Positions 26,901 to 38,900 of a stretch of DNA of 64,000 nt are shown in pieces. Both the position numbers and the translations under genes were made by a program. Where the stretch lies: positions 1-64,000 of the forward strand of contig JAOTON010000776.1 of NCBI GenBank assembly GCA_034440635.1, given 5' to 3'. This DNA is from Lepas anatifera (taxonomy: Eukaryota; Arthropoda; Thecostraca; Lepadidae). The notes under the pieces are model-generated. The model saw only the letters and a list, made by a program, of their open reading frames with translations, ran no database searches and was not told the DNA's origin. The stretch's first letter is position 1. Each line of letters opens with the position of its first letter.

Positions 26901-29900
26901 TAGCGCCGCCGTACTTGGTATACCTTTTCCTCATCATTTTTACAACTTCTGTGAAAATTTTAAGGTTAGGTCATCTCAGGTCAGGTCACCATTACAGGTC
27001 AAGTGACCCGACCTCAAAAAAGTTTAAGATAGCATAAGTCGGAGCAGGGTGAACTTATCCGATTGAAACTCATATCACATAATGGCCCCACCGAGTTCTC
27101 TAAAATATGTTCCGGTATTTTTGATATCGATGACCTAAGGTCAGGTACGAGGCATGACCTCTCCATTGGAAATACATGGGAAAAATGGTTTTTACGGAAT
27201 AACTCAGTAACGGACGGTGATAGAGCATTTATTTTAGCTGCATTAGACTCGCCTGGGCTTTGCGGTTCTAATGATATGCATTTTATATAATTTGACCCTG
27301 ACCTGACCTCAGGTCAGGTCAAATCCTTGATTTGACCTAGCAAGGTCAAATTATATATCATTCGATTCGGCTTGCTAAGAGGATTCATATAGTTTAAGTC
27401 GTTTTGCTCTATCTTTACTTGTTCAGATTCAATGGCCGAAAAACTGAATTTACATGTTATCCCTATGACGGGCATGTTTTGACCTCTCGTGACCTTAAAT
27501 GTGACCTGACAAAAAATGGTTCAAATGTTTTCGATGGGAAGTAGATGGGCAGCCCAACGCCGTTTACCGTTTTCGCTATCTACCGTGGTTCTCGAGATCT
27601 TAGGGGGGCGGGTACCCGCCCCCGTATGCGAAGGTGGCTCAGACCCCCGTCAATGGCGTGTTAAACCTGCTCTATTCTACCAGAAAATAGATGCAGAAAG
27701 GAGCACTGCGCAGCGTTCCACTGAGTTATACCAGTGCAGCAAAGGCATGCCATCCAATTATATATGGCTCGCAGAGAATACTGCCGGCCGTTAGCTTTGC
27801 AGCCATGGGCGTCGTAGAAACGGGGAGGGGGAAGATGGGAAACACTCCCCGCTCCACGCCCACCTAAAAAAAAGATGGAAATTGTTTGAGTTTTATTTCG
27901 CTTTTACGTTTATCATCACCAACTTAAAATGATTTTTCCCGAGCTAATTTTGGGTGCCCTGCCTCGAAGGCGCGAGCCAAGGCTGTTATTCAGTTTGGCT
28001 TCTCCTTCCTCTGCCTCTCCCCTTCCCCGGTCGTTGCTAGGCCAGAGTTCGTCTCCCCAACAAAAACTCACTGGTGACACCCGTTGCAGCATATACTAGA
28101 CATGGAGTTGGGTCCTTAGGACTCAGTAGCATGTTGAAGTGCTGGAGCTAAGTGCCTGCAGCTGAAATTGACGCTCAATTTCTGCATCATATCCTTTCTA
28201 TGTATGCATGTAGACTGATAAGTGATAAGTTGATAATTCTGCTCGAATCCCGGATGCAGAGTTGAGCAAATTCTGTGGATCATGTATTCGGGCAGAGCCC
28301 TTCATCAGAGCTTTCAGGTAGACAATAGGTGATCAGACAAGTTATCGGTCATAATTTGAGCCGCAGCTTTGAGTTTTGCATCCAGGATGCGAGGAGAAAG
28401 GTCCATTAATGCTTTATCAACTTATAACCATGCTCCTCGGTGCAGCACTACCAAATCTACCACTCTCTGTAAACATTTGGAATACCCATTCTAGTTAACC
28501 TACTCTCGTGGGCAAGGAGGAGCCTGATCCCCTGCAATCCTTTTCAGCACGGAAACAGCTGGCAATGTCATATGACCTACTCAGTTTGTGCGTTTATCGA
28601 CCCCCCCTCCTCCCTCCACCCAGCACACCCAAAAAGTATTACTAGTTAGCCCAGTCTCATTTTCAGACTCATTCTAGCCATCCCTACTGTGAAGATAAGT
28701 GTCAAAACAGTCTAACGTCAGCATAGGAGATCCAGAAAACAAAAGCGACACTTTTTTCTCGTCTGTCTGGTGTCCTCCGCCTTTTGCCGAACTATGGCTG
28801 CGGGGTCGTCCCAGCGTCAGTCCTTTCTGACCACCCTCTGGAGCCCGTCCAAGACAGGGTGACACTAATGGACAGGAGCTGGTGACCGGATGCCGACACC
28901 CCAAAAATGTGCGTAGGCAGAATAAAGCGCACATCAACACAAGCGTGAGGAAAATATAATTGATTGCAAAACACAATAGCCGAGTTGATACGTTGTAGTT
29001 GGGTCAATACGGTGAGTGCTTTTCCGGGGAAAGTGTTTTTACGTCAAGACATAGGACAGCAGAGCGCCCAACTATTGATGAGGGTGATATCTTATGACAT
29101 CCAGAATCAAACGGCGTGGAAGGAGCGCCACGTCAGCAGAACACCAGTCTCAGGGGCTCCCGTGACGGAATTACGAAACCAGGCGTGATGAGCCTAGCGT
29201 CCAATTTGCCACACCGCAGTAGGAGCATTCCAATTATCCAAGATTGAAAATGCGACACCATGCTTTATTTAGCGATTAGTATATTTTTAAACCTAAATAA
29301 AATAGACACAAATTGAGTTCTCTTGGAACTATTACAATTTGACATATCCCCGTCAAACCCTGCGTAACATGAAACGCTCAACTGTGATGACAATATCGAA
29401 TACGCTGCGGTATGAGACGCTACTCGAACCAGCCGGAGCAGCAGCAGAAAATGAAACGATAAGTCATATGAGGTGCTCAAGACACAATATCACTAGAACG
29501 CAAGGTCATTATTTCAGATCTTTCAGTTCTACATAACAGGCTATTTCATAACGCCGGTAAATGACAGAATCTGCAGTGGGTCTTGATAATCTCTTCTCCT
29601 CCAAATAATCATTTCCACTTCTGGCCAGTTCGCTATTGGTTTTGAAGGAGATCGATGATATCTTCTCTTGGCCTTTAACGAGTTCTCGTCAAACTTAAAT
29701 GCTGTCAAATTAACGGACAGAGTTCCCGGGTAAGTTTGCCATCGCCGCTCTTTTACAGCAGGAGAGCGTAATAATTGATAACAGTCCTCCTCAGCGCGCT
29801 TAAACTGTGGTTGACTATGTATAGTTACGCCGTAGTCAAGAGGAAGGAAGGTTGTCAGCTGTGGACAGACGTTAGCTTGTGAGTTCTCTAACCAATAGGT

Positions 29901-32900
29901 AAGCTTGTATAGAAATCGGAAAGGAGGGCCGATGAACGAAAACGGTGGAATAATTATTCGTTAAAACGTGTCCATGGTAATTAAAAGAGGAGATACCATT
30001 ATGGGCGTTAAGTAATACATAGCTTACAAAGTCTACTTTGATTATTATATTGGTGACTAGAAACCAGAATGTCGTGTTTTAGCATTTCATAAAGTTTTTC
30101 AGATATATTTGTACTTTTGACAAAACGTTTGTAATTAATGTGTCCTACATAAAATCATATATTTAAGTTCCTTTTTAGACTATTCTCTTATTCTATTCGT
30201 GAACAATGCTCATCTTAGGATTTTCTCTGAAATGTACTGAATTACAAGCATAATTGGATATTTTACAATGATATGTTTTTTATTCAATCAGCTCCACTAC
30301 GGTGCAGGTTTGGTTATGATTTCGATGCAGAGCGTATGTGAAGAAATTGAAAAGTTGGCGCATCCAAAGGCCATGGGTTGAGCCTCCTCTTAACTAGTAG
30401 CGGGAGACTCATATCCATCTGTATGGAGACGGCCAACCAATGAGGCTTCAGGGCCCAGTGCCTCCTGTCTAAGTCACTCAAGTGAGAAATGATTATGTTT
30501 TAATCTGCCCGGACAGCAGCAAGATACAAAAACAGACGCATCTCGAGTGTTATGCCCACCCAGTCTGCTTTAGTAAGTAACAACCCATTCTTTCATTCTG
30601 CTCGCTTTAAATATGGGTAGCATGAAAAAAACGGTCATCAAGAATAGTTTTACGGTTGCCAAATACTGGCCATACATCTGCCCGTGATAGCTTCCTGTAT
30701 CACTTTTACTTGCTGACTAAGCTGACTAAAGATGAAAACCTGTTCATTGGTTTTGGTCTCACATTTCAGGATATTTTCGTATGAAAATATCATACAACAG
30801 CTAAAATGTCACATAAAAATCCAGCCCCTGATGATAACTCATACGCATCGTTTTGATGCGTACTAATGGGATTGAAGTCATATCGTGCAACCATTGATAA
30901 TTGTTGGAGTTTAACGAGGCACCAAATATCAAGGTGATGGTTTCGCGAACTCCATCCTGTTGGAAGGGATTCTTTGCATTAGGTGGTACTCATTTAGAGA
31001 GCCCACCGGGCCGTGAACTCGGAACTTGTGCCTAAAGAGACAGGACCTAAGTGGGGACACCCCTAAGTGACGCATCCCTCTTGCAACATTTGCTCACCTG
31101 TTTGAAGCCCCTGTACATCAGCTGAATCTCCTTTTTGCTGAACTTGGTGGACTTGCAGAGCGTCTCGATATGGTCAGGTTTGTACCGTAGTGCGTTGGGC
31201 TCGAACTCGTCCAGTTCAGGATCTGTCAGTCACAGCAAGCGCGCATCAACAATATCATAATTGCATCGTCCAACTGAGCTCGAACCTCGAAGTTGGCCAG
31301 TTCAGGATCTTTCAACCACAGCGAGTAGCGTATAAAATACCAGCTACAGTAAGAGCGTATCATGATCTATCCACAAGAAAAGCGTATATCAATCACAATT
31401 ATTTCGATTGGGCCCGAGTCTTGAACCCGTCCACTTCCAGGATCTGTCAACTACAAAAGCAATGTATCATGAGTCCCCCACAGCGACCGTGTATCAACCA
31501 GAATGATTCCAACCAGTCTTAGCCACGAAATAACCAGGTTTCTGGGCCTGTCAAAAAACAGCGAGATGCATATCAACCAGAATGATTCCAACCGGGCTCG
31601 AACCTCGAGCACGCCCAGTCAAGATCGGTTAACCACAGCGAGCAGCGAATCAAGATATGGCAAAATCAGCGAGCAACGAATCAGGATCTGTTAACCATAG
31701 CGAGCAGTGTTAAGGATAATCATTCCAACGTGTGGTAACCACCTTACTTCGGCAAACCCTTCCGTATATACCACTTTGTGAAACTGTGTTCCATGGCTGC
31801 TCCTTTCATCCCTAAGTATATTTATTCTCGTATTTTCCCGCATATTGTGCATTCTTGCGAGTTTGAGAAGAGTCATGCCCAAATAAATACCTGTTAGGAT
31901 TGCTTAAATCATGCCACAAAAAACTATCTACCTTAGCCTCTTCTTTTTCCAACATGCTCCTATCGCTTATTTCAGAGAGGAAACGCCGTGGAGACATATT
32001 CTTGCCATCCGCCCAAACATTCCAGACATCCCATAACATATATCAGAAATAATGACATTAACGCTCTGTTTCTTGCCTGGTCGTGCCATTTTCTTCTCCT
32101 CACATCCATTATCAACTTTCCGTTTCCACTCAGGTGGAAAAGGGAAAGTTGCTCAGAGTCAATAGCCGATGTGGCAGAGTTTGTGGTAGCAGTTCCGTCG
32201 CAACGAGGGGTCGAGGGCAAGGTAAAGAGCAGTTCATACAAATAATATGACACTTTGGTCTGTCTGTATTATTCACATCAATAAATGAAAAAGTGTAGTT
32301 TTCGAGCATTAAAATGTTATTTTCCTAACAACTCAGACCTATCGACTAACGGCATCTCACGCAGAACAATATCAGGATCATTTTCAATTTACAAACTGGG
32401 TCAGCAAAAAACTAGGTCAATTCCGCGCGGATACGTTTAGCTGACTGGACGAGCTAACAACTCAACTCTCCGTCGGAAGCGGGCTCTGCTTCGTTTAATG
32501 ATGTCCTTTTAAGGCATTTGCTGCTCCTAATGGGACCATCTATACCTAACAATATGAGGAAAAGGCTGCTTGCTTATTGCCAAGCATACTTCTTCAATCA
32601 TGCAGGTCTTATTATTTGAAGTCGGAGTTGGATCCGGGATCACTCAAATTTTCATATTCTTGACAACCCAGCTCAAAGTTTCAACGAAATTAATACAGTC
32701 CACCATATCGCACACAACGAATCGTCTGCCAATATCACAAAGCACTCTCCAGCCTGTAATTCCCTTCAAATATCTGTCGGATCTCTTTCACATCACTTTC
32801 CTGACTGCTGTTATATGTTTGTACTTCAAGGGATTCCAGGCCCAACAGGCTGCTGGGAAAATATCACAAATAAAACATAAATCTGACGAAAAGAATACAG

Positions 32901-35900
32901 CCCTGCTCCGCGTAACGCAGCCTGCCCTCCACGGCTATCATTTGAAAGCGCAGCACTGCGTTTTATCACCGTTTTTGCACTGTGTTTTTGGCCGCGGTGG
33001 GACCGGCAGCCGTCAGAGCTCTCCCAGGTGTGTGCTTACGCCCTCCTCTTGTCGGGCCCGTAAAACTTGTACAAACAGCCCTTCTAGCCGCGCCGGAGGC
33101 TCGGGCCGCAGAAATGATCCAGCTCGGGCGGCAGTCGAGGCCGTAAATTCGGCGTCAACAAGACGAGGTGGCTCACAACTTCTGATAGTACGGCGCTGCT
33201 GATCCCCTGAGGGCATCTGCCAGACGCCATCCGATTTGCAGAGGTACCGGCCGGAATGGCTTTGCCGGAGAGCTGTAGTTAGAGACAGATGGGAGAAGTT
33301 TTACCGTGTTTTTTTGGAGACGGATGTTTGTGTCGGAAACTGGGCTAGTGGGAATTCCAAGGCTGAAAAAAGTGAATAATAGCTTTGAATGGTAAAACTG
33401 AGGTAGGAAGAAAAGTCTGGCGCGTGAATGTGCAGACGAGCCTAATTCTATGGTACTGATTTCGAGTCTCGAGACCGTGTTACATTACAAGGTAAAACAT
33501 AGCGATTTTAAACGTTTTTGACATTTCAGTATTTTTTCTTGCTTGATGGCCAAAGTTTGTCGGCCTTATCAAGCTGCCCGTCCAGATAAAGCTAATCGTG
33601 TTGTTCAAATTCTCACCCTTCGAATTGCTAATCTATTGACACTGGATCAAAAGGTGAAGTGACAGTCAAGCATAAAGGTGACTTATCCCTGATAATAGAT
33701 ACTTTTGATGATTTTGACTTAATACAACACAAATATATTTTTGGTTACGAATAGAACCAAGAAGCGAAGTCCATCTAATTTTGTATCAATTGCTAGACAG
33801 CTTGGACTTTTACATCATTGGCCGATGAGCTAGCTGAGGAGTTTTCGTCCTGTAAAAATTAAATCAAACCCAGCTGCCTTAACAGGTACATCTGACAAAA
33901 GTTGACCTTACCAAAAAGCCCGCCATAAAAGATACTTTATCAAAAATAATACTAGCGTTTTTTCACTTTTTCGGACCAACACTGAGGCCCGATGAATATT
34001 TTTGGCAAATATGTAGCCTTCACTTTTTTCAGACCTGAGTGTTGGCTCAAAAAATTGAAAAAACTTATAATTACCTGAGGAAAATAAAGACAAGGGAAAA
34101 ATTCCTCATCAAACTACCTAAAAACAATACTGTATAGAGCCTACGATGACCAAATCCTGAAACCACGGCGTCCTCTGTGCATCAACTAATAGAGAATCCA
34201 TAGCTATTGATGAATGCATACTCAAAGGGAGTGTCCCAATCTTATCATAGGTTTTGAACTGAGATAGCAGTTTTGTAGAGCGTCGTGAGAAACCACTATT
34301 GACATATTTAGTTTCACCCAAAGCTCTCGATATAAAATTTCCGCCAGCTTTAAAGTTCAAAGTAAAGGGACCTATTGCCTTCTTTCACACCCTGAACGAA
34401 TGTCTTCCATATTGTTTCAGTAAACTGATTGGTCGTGAGCCCTAAGCTTCGCCCACGCTGAAAATACCATGCTAGTGAGTGAACCAGCATGCAACACGAC
34501 TGTGGACTAAAAACTTCGGCGAGTAGTTGCCCATTGCAGAGCGATGGGCCAAATTGCGCCCAATGGCCGCAACACTCATCACATCGTCCCTCCCCTTTAC
34601 TTGCAAAAACAAGCATAAATTTTTTATTTTTCTTCAAAATCCAACACTGAATTTAAACAACATTGTGCTTGGAGCTGCACTGCTGAGCTGATGTGTGTCC
34701 TGTTGTCATGGCGGCTGGATGTATTATATTTTGTCATTTGCAGTGGTCCACCGTGTCGTGTTGCGCGCCTGAGTCTCGACAGAGCAGTGAAGGGCGTTAT
34801 ATGCCCCACTAGTGTGTTGTTGTATTGCTGGCGCTAGTCACGTAATTTGTCCTTCAAAGTAAGGTGCATTTCTGGCCGAACGGTGGGGAGGGTGTTGCAA
34901 CAGTTTCTTTATCTGTTTCAGATCATGTTGAAGTGAGAGGCATGGTTTCTGAATTTGAATGATGCATGACTGTAAATATGTGGAAGAGAAGCCTTGATAT
35001 ATAATGCCTGCATGAGGGATAGCTGAACTGACTGAATCACACCATTCGGCAAGGACGGAAACACTTTGGTGGGTGTTGCATGAGGTTTGCGTATCACATT
35101 AGTGATTGAAGTATGCTCAGAGCCTACGATTCTGCATGCTAAAGCTTATGTTGCTTTGCCCTTGAAGCTTGCTGTTGTTCGCTGCACGTCAGCATGCTGC
35201 CTGTGTTTGGTATCGCTTGTGCATCGTCTTGCATCTGCATGACGCCAGCTGGCGTCTGACAGCCTGCCTGGCCTGTTTCAGAAACCACACATTCATGAAC
35301 TCGTCTGCATGCATTGTTCTGGCTCCCTGGCACTGATTTTACTCTTGTTATGGGCTGATTTCAGTACTGTTAAGTTTCCTAGCTACACTTCCTATGCTCC
35401 ATGTTTTCCCACCAATCAAGTTGCATATAAAAGTCTTTCAGATGGGAATCAGTGCGTTATCAAATGCTTAATTTCCGGTGGTCATGACATGGGGAAAGCT
35501 TCATTTACTGAAATGAAAGGGTACAGCCCCTGCACTTATGGAAATGAAAGGAAAGACATTGCTTCTGCAGGGGTAAAACGTTCCTTCGCTGCTGTGCCGT
35601 GTGCAGGCCTATATTTTCCGTGCTACTGCATAAAAATAAGTGCACATTTTGGAAAACAAATGCCATTTTGGAAAAATTCAAACATATCTTACCTTGTTGA
35701 AGTTGTTTTCACAGCGTTATCTTTCAATGCAAGTTTGTGAGAGGGGTGATGGTTTTGCAGTTTTTCTCATGATGCCCACATGTTGAAAAAAGCCCGTGCC
35801 ATTGCAACGTTAACCCATTGAAGATCGATTCCCACTATGCACACTTGCTTGCTTGTCATGGCAGCTTCCTAAACTACTCCAGATATGTTGGTTCTAACCC

Positions 35901-38900
35901 GAATGTGCAAAGCCCACTCGCATCAGCTCTGACGGAGTTGAAGCCCTTTCACCCAGCATTGGTATGTAAAACGTGCCTTCGTTGGCCGTGAGCGATGCCA
36001 ATCCACAAACTTAGCAGGCGATAAGAGTGCCACCCAGGGTCGGATCCAGACTGATGGTTTTGGGGTGTCAAGGGCGCCGAAATTCGTAAAAACTTGTTTT
36101 AAAAAAATCGAAAAAACCAGGGGATTTTGGGGGGGCAATTGCCCGGCTGCCTCCCCCTACTGTGGATCCGCCAGTGTTGCTGCCACCGGCCAAAAATGGG
36201 GGTGAGGGGGAACAGGAAGAGGGAATAAGGGTTATGAGTAAAGTTTAATCTCCTATCCCGGAATAAAGGCCCCTCTTAAATCCAAAACCCTATGGAGTTC
36301 AGGTCCCTATGACATCCCGCACTCAATCATGTCATAACTTTGAACTTGTTTAAACAAATTTCGCTGAAATAGATAAATATTAAAATATTTGGATGAAAAG
36401 CAGGAGGCACGCATACCCCGCCCGTTTTAGACGCCCATGACGGACGAGCTCAGCCTCTGGTCACCCGAGCTGGATTACCCTGCTTCCGAGCGACTAGGTG
36501 TTACCCTGCTTCCGAGCGACCATGTGCTACCCTGCTTCCAAGCGACCATGGGTTGCCCTACTTCTGAGCGACGGTAGGATCCATACTTCATTTTTACAGT
36601 ATGGTGTAGTGTTGCAGTTATAGCGGGATGCTGAAGAGTCTACCCGGGAAAAACACATGGCCGGGTTTCGAATTTCCAGCCTTATTCACATCAGGTCGTC
36701 CTACCAGGGGCAACAGGACAGCTGGAGATTCGCCCGCTGGATAGAGCGTGTCAAGCCCGAGATAATTCGGACCCAATCCCGCCCGTATCCCAAGTTTCCC
36801 CGACAAAGCCAGGTCAATCCGTGGCACTGCATGGTTATCAATCCAAACCCAATCATATCTGAAAATGACAAATCGGTTGAGAAATATCGTTATCCAGATC
36901 ATTATCAAGATCACAAAATACCCGAATTATCTGCGTGATCCAATCCAAGTCACCTGATTGGATTGGAGATTCATCAGATCCACGATCCGCGACAGACTTT
37001 ACCGCCAGGGAAACGCCGACGTACCGGTTGTCCCAGCGAGATTCCCACAATACTTTGTTGTGCCCCTTACAGATCTACACGCTTCAATGGTGGGCAGACC
37101 AGCGCAAAATTTCCAGCCTTTAACACTACAGCTGGCCGGTGGTGCCACATGGGAATGACATCAGTTTCTATCTGGTTAAGAAGACTGAAGGGGAAACCCG
37201 GTGCCGAAGCGTGTAATGGTAATGGTACCGAGTCAATCTTCGGCCCAGTGGATGCTGCCCGAACAGGGGCAGATTATAGCAGCATACAGATAGCTACTTT
37301 ATCGACGGCTGCAGCAGATAAGAGAGCTGGTCAGCTATTATGGAGTGTTGGTGCTTGCTTTCTTTATCCATTCTGGTTTCGCAAAGACTTGGAATGACTA
37401 CAAAAATCGTCTGAGTTACAGAAATACCCTGGTTCTATAACCTACGCCACAACACCAAACGCAAGTGCCAAAAATCGACAATAGAGATACGTGACAGACA
37501 TGGTCTTGTTCCTACGCATAGATATGTATACATGCAATGTTGACAGCTGAACGGCTCGGGGGAGATGAGACGACTATTCAAGGGTCTCAATGACTGCCTG
37601 AGCTTAACTCACATAAACTAACCAAGACACTGAGTGTAAGCAGCCGGCAGAGAACTCCCCGGGACGTCAGCGGCTTCGGCAGCGTCCTGACAGCTGCCTG
37701 CTGACGGGAGTGTCCGGTGCGCTCCTTCCAGAGAGTACTCGAGGGATCCGCTTCAACAGCAGCGCTGCCTGTATAAACCTGGCCGGCAGCGGGTCTCCCC
37801 CGTGGGCGGCCCTGCACATGTGGCGCGCCATGACAGCGCGCCGCGCCGGGGCATACAAACATGTCTCCGGGTTTGCGGGTCTGGTATGATTCGCAGCGGA
37901 GGAAAATCAACCAACCCGCCCAGCCTGCGGACCCTTCCACCTCTTCCTTGGCTAAATAAGTCCGAATGTGTTCGCTGGTAGAGGGAATTATCATTTTTGT
38001 ATCCCACGCTCAGTAACAAAGCTATCCGTTCTTTAGATTTATAAGGCCTTTGTCTTGTTTCCTTGACGCTTTCCGTGAGAAAATATTTCTAACCTTTGTC
38101 GTTCCTTCTGTGCAGATTTTTTCATATCGTCTCCGTGGGTACAGCAACTAGGGACGCATCTCCCCTGGGAGTGAGCGGGATGCAGACCTGATTACCGATA
38201 TTTCAGTCCCGAATTAGTATCCCTGTCAAAGAATTCGTAGTCTCTCGGTCCAACTGAAGCAACGGCATCAGCTGTCGTGTCCAGTCGCCACCCGCGCCTG
38301 GAAACGTCCCTGCTAATGGCCCTGACAGCCAATGGTGAACCAAAGGTGAGGACAGGCCCGTGGCGACACCACCACCACACACAACGTGCTCTTCAAGGAT
38401 CGATAGGCCAGGTATAGCCGGCGTCACGCCTCGCTGTCGACTGTTACCGAAACGGACATAGCCGTCGCACTATACCGATAAAACGAACTCGCACATACCG
38501 ATAAGATATATTCACGTAGTATGTGAGTTCTATTTGTAGTCCACCATGAAAACTGTTGTATATCCTTTGTGCACAATCAATAAGGCAAATAGTATCGGCA
38601 ATAGTGTGTCACCTACAAAGTTTCTTATATATCTGAACCGGAACAAACACGCAAAATTAAGTATTATCAAGGATGCAACCTCTGAAAACTTTTAAGGGAC
38701 ATGGTAGCCATGGTCTATCTATTTACCTCGGGCAGGTGCGTATCCAGGAGGGGACAAGGTGGGGGTGCAAACACGGCCATCAACTCAAAGTGGCCAGTTT
38801 TGGGTCGCTTCCGGCCGATATTGACAGATTCATGATACAAAAGCACAAGTTTTCAGGGTAGGAGTCATGTATTTCAACCCCTCTCAGTCCCCAAGGTTAA

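Noticed and set aside
32570..33202. Longest open frame in the window, 210 codons
   Set aside because: No recognisable domain, a changed composition in the second half caused by a GC-rich patch, and no splice or promoter support.
33013..33216. 67-codon minus-strand frame considered as an alternative KCNIP first exon
   Set aside because: The nearby GTAAGC donor leaves phase 0 in this frame, which does not fit exon 2. The fitting frame has a stop and no start codon.
36963..37397. 144-codon plus-strand open frame
   Set aside because: No recognisable family, and several frames are open together in a GC-moderate stretch. Probably chance.
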